Shown in pieces: positions 31,565 through 32,453 of a DNA stretch of 32,453 bases. The position numbers and the translations under genes are program-made. Below the pieces are notes generated by a model, which saw only the letters and a list, made by a program, of their open reading frames with translations, did not search any database and was not told the DNA's origin. Source of the DNA: Cellulomonas iranensis NBRC 101100 = JCM 18110 (lineage in GTDB: Bacteria; Actinomycetota; Actinomycetes; Actinomycetales; Cellulomonadaceae); the NCBI RefSeq assembly GCF_001552375.1, contig NZ_BCRB01000041.1, positions 1-32,453 on the forward strand, written 5' to 3'. Position 1 is the first letter of the stretch, and each line of letters opens with the position of its first letter.

Positions 31565-32453
31565 TCAGCCGGTGACGGCGCCCGCGGTGAGGCCGGCCAC
31601 GAGCCGGCGCTGCAGCACGAGGAACACGGCCAGCACGGGCAGCGTCACGACCGTCGTCGCGGCCAGCAGCACTCCCCAGTTCGTCATGCCGTCGACGTTC
31701 TGCAGGAGCGTCAGGCCCACGGGCAGGGTCATCTTGCGGGGGTCGTCGACCACGAGGAACGGCCACAGGTAGTCGTTCCACTCGGTGACGACCGCGACGA
31801 GCCCCACGGCCGCGACGGTCGGCAGCGACATCGGCACGACGAACCGCCACAGCCGCCGCCAGTGCCCGGCGCCGTCGAGCTGCGCGGCCTCGAGCACCGA
31901 GGTCGGCAGCGACAGGAAGTGCTGACGGAACAGGAACGTGCCGAACGCGCTGGCCAGGCCCGGCACGAGGATCCCCTGGTAGGTGTTCAGCCACCCCAGG
32001 CTCGCGACGAACGTGTAGTTGGGGATGATCGTGATCTGCGGCGGGATCATGAGCGCCGCGAGCACCACCACGAACACGGTCCGCCGGAACGGCACGTCGA
32101 GGAACACCAGCGCGTACGCGCAGCACAGGCCGAGCACGACCTTGAGGCCCGCGCCCGCGACCGTGAGGCCGACGCTGTTGGCGAAGAGCGTGCCGAGCGG
32201 GACGGTCTGCGCGGCCTGCGCGTAGTTGCCCAGGTCGAGGCCCTGCGGGAGCCACTGCAGCGGCACCGCGTACAGCTCGTCGGGGCGCTTGAGGCTCGCG
32301 AGCAGCATCCACAGCAGCGGTGCGCCGAGCACGAGGGTCGCGACGACGAGCGTCGTGACGCCGGCCGCGTCGAGCGCGAGCGCGCGGGGCGGGCGGCGGC
32401 GCCGACGCGCCGCGGGAGCCGGCGCGTCCGGTGCGGCGGGCGGCGGGGACGCC
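31565..32453 (-). CDS. ugpE: ABC permease, UgpE-like (N-terminus beyond the window)
   Basis: The visible 295 or so residues contain an Arg/Pro-rich start (RRRRRPPRALALDAAG), a first helix (LVVATLVLGAPLLWMLLASL), further helices and the EAA loop EAAQLDGAGHWRRLWRFVVP followed by MSLPTVAAVG. SLKRPDELYAVPLQWLPQG after helix one and TEWNDYLWPFLVVDDP near the end are typical of UgpE/MalG-type permeases of the CUT1 group. The frame is open to the window end without a start codon in the last 120 bases, so the true start lies outside; a GTG at 32332 inside helix one is too late. It is the membrane partner of the UgpB-like protein; the second permease is expected to the right. Confidence 0.88.
   Translation of the reverse strand, partial: ASPPPAAPDAPAPAARRRRRPPRALALDAAGVTTLVVATLVLGAPLLWMLLASLKRPDELYAVPLQWLPQGLDLGNYAQAAQTVPLGTLFANSVGLTVAGAGLKVVLGLCCAYALVFLDVPFRRTVFVVVLAALMIPPQITIIPNYTFVASLGWLNTYQGILVPGLASAFGTFLFRQHFLSLPTSVLEAAQLDGAGHWRRLWRFVVPMSLPTVAAVGLVAVVTEWNDYLWPFLVVDDPRKMTLPVGLTLLQNVDGMTNWGVLLAATTVVTLPVLAVFLVLQRRLVAGLTAGAVTG

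Noticed and set aside
1..32453. tRNA, rRNA, insertion sequences, phage or toxin-antitoxin genes
   Set aside because: I looked for cloverleaf ends, transposase motifs and short paired genes on both strands and saw none I could support.

Overview
The window is chromosomal DNA from a very GC-rich actinobacterium, most likely a Micrococcales member close to Cellulomonas. The signs are strong G/C bias at third codon positions, many GTG starts, many 1-, 4- and 8-base gene overlaps, several genes with a TANNNT -10 box 6-8 bases before the start codon (leaderless pattern), and typical actinobacterial families (MocR-type GntR regulator, ArgP/ArgO pair, DUF2236, DUF664). I did not compute GC content or run any search; the taxonomic guess is inference. 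I saw no rRNA, tRNA, insertion sequence, phage gene or CRISPR array. Genes are densely packed and no gene-free stretch exceeds about 215 bases.

Layout. (1) 1-2994: the start of an EamA-type transporter on the minus strand, then on the plus strand a beta-lactamase-fold serine hydrolase, a YnfA-type small membrane protein and a 6-phosphofructokinase. (2) 2998-12441, minus strand: a seven-gene operon reading amidase, polyamine-type ABC binding lipoprotein, ATPase, two permeases, HyuA and HyuB. Facing it on the plus strand are a MocR-type regulator (12610) and, overlapping it by 4 bases, a UroD-fold protein, followed by a GH13 glycosidase. (3) 16277-19754: a quinone-oxidoreductase-like enzyme, a GNAT acetyltransferase, and the divergent pair of a LysE/ArgO exporter and its LysR-type regulator ArgP. 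(4) 19798-22275: an operon of FtsX-type permease, MacB/LolD-type ATPase and TetR regulator behind a striking nested palindrome. (5) 22406-24714: a DUF664/DinB protein and a DHA2-type MFS exporter. (6) 24744-27192: a NarL-type two-component system with a small membrane protein in one overlapping operon. (7) 27369-29281: a VOC protein, a GyrI-like protein and a DUF2236 oxygenase. (8) 29360 to the end: glycerophosphodiester phosphodiesterase overlapping a UgpB-like binding protein, preceded by a UgpE-like permease that runs off the window.

How the genes fit together. Region 2 is the best candidate for an undescribed system. It looks like a complete import and breakdown module for a small cyclic or amidic nitrogen compound, with its own regulator. 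That regulator is odd because the lysine that should bind PLP is replaced by arginine. The substrate cannot be read from the sequence. Region 8 fits uptake and hydrolysis of glycerophosphodiesters or glycerol-3-phosphate. Region 4 is probably a self-regulated ABC exporter or lipoprotein-handling module.
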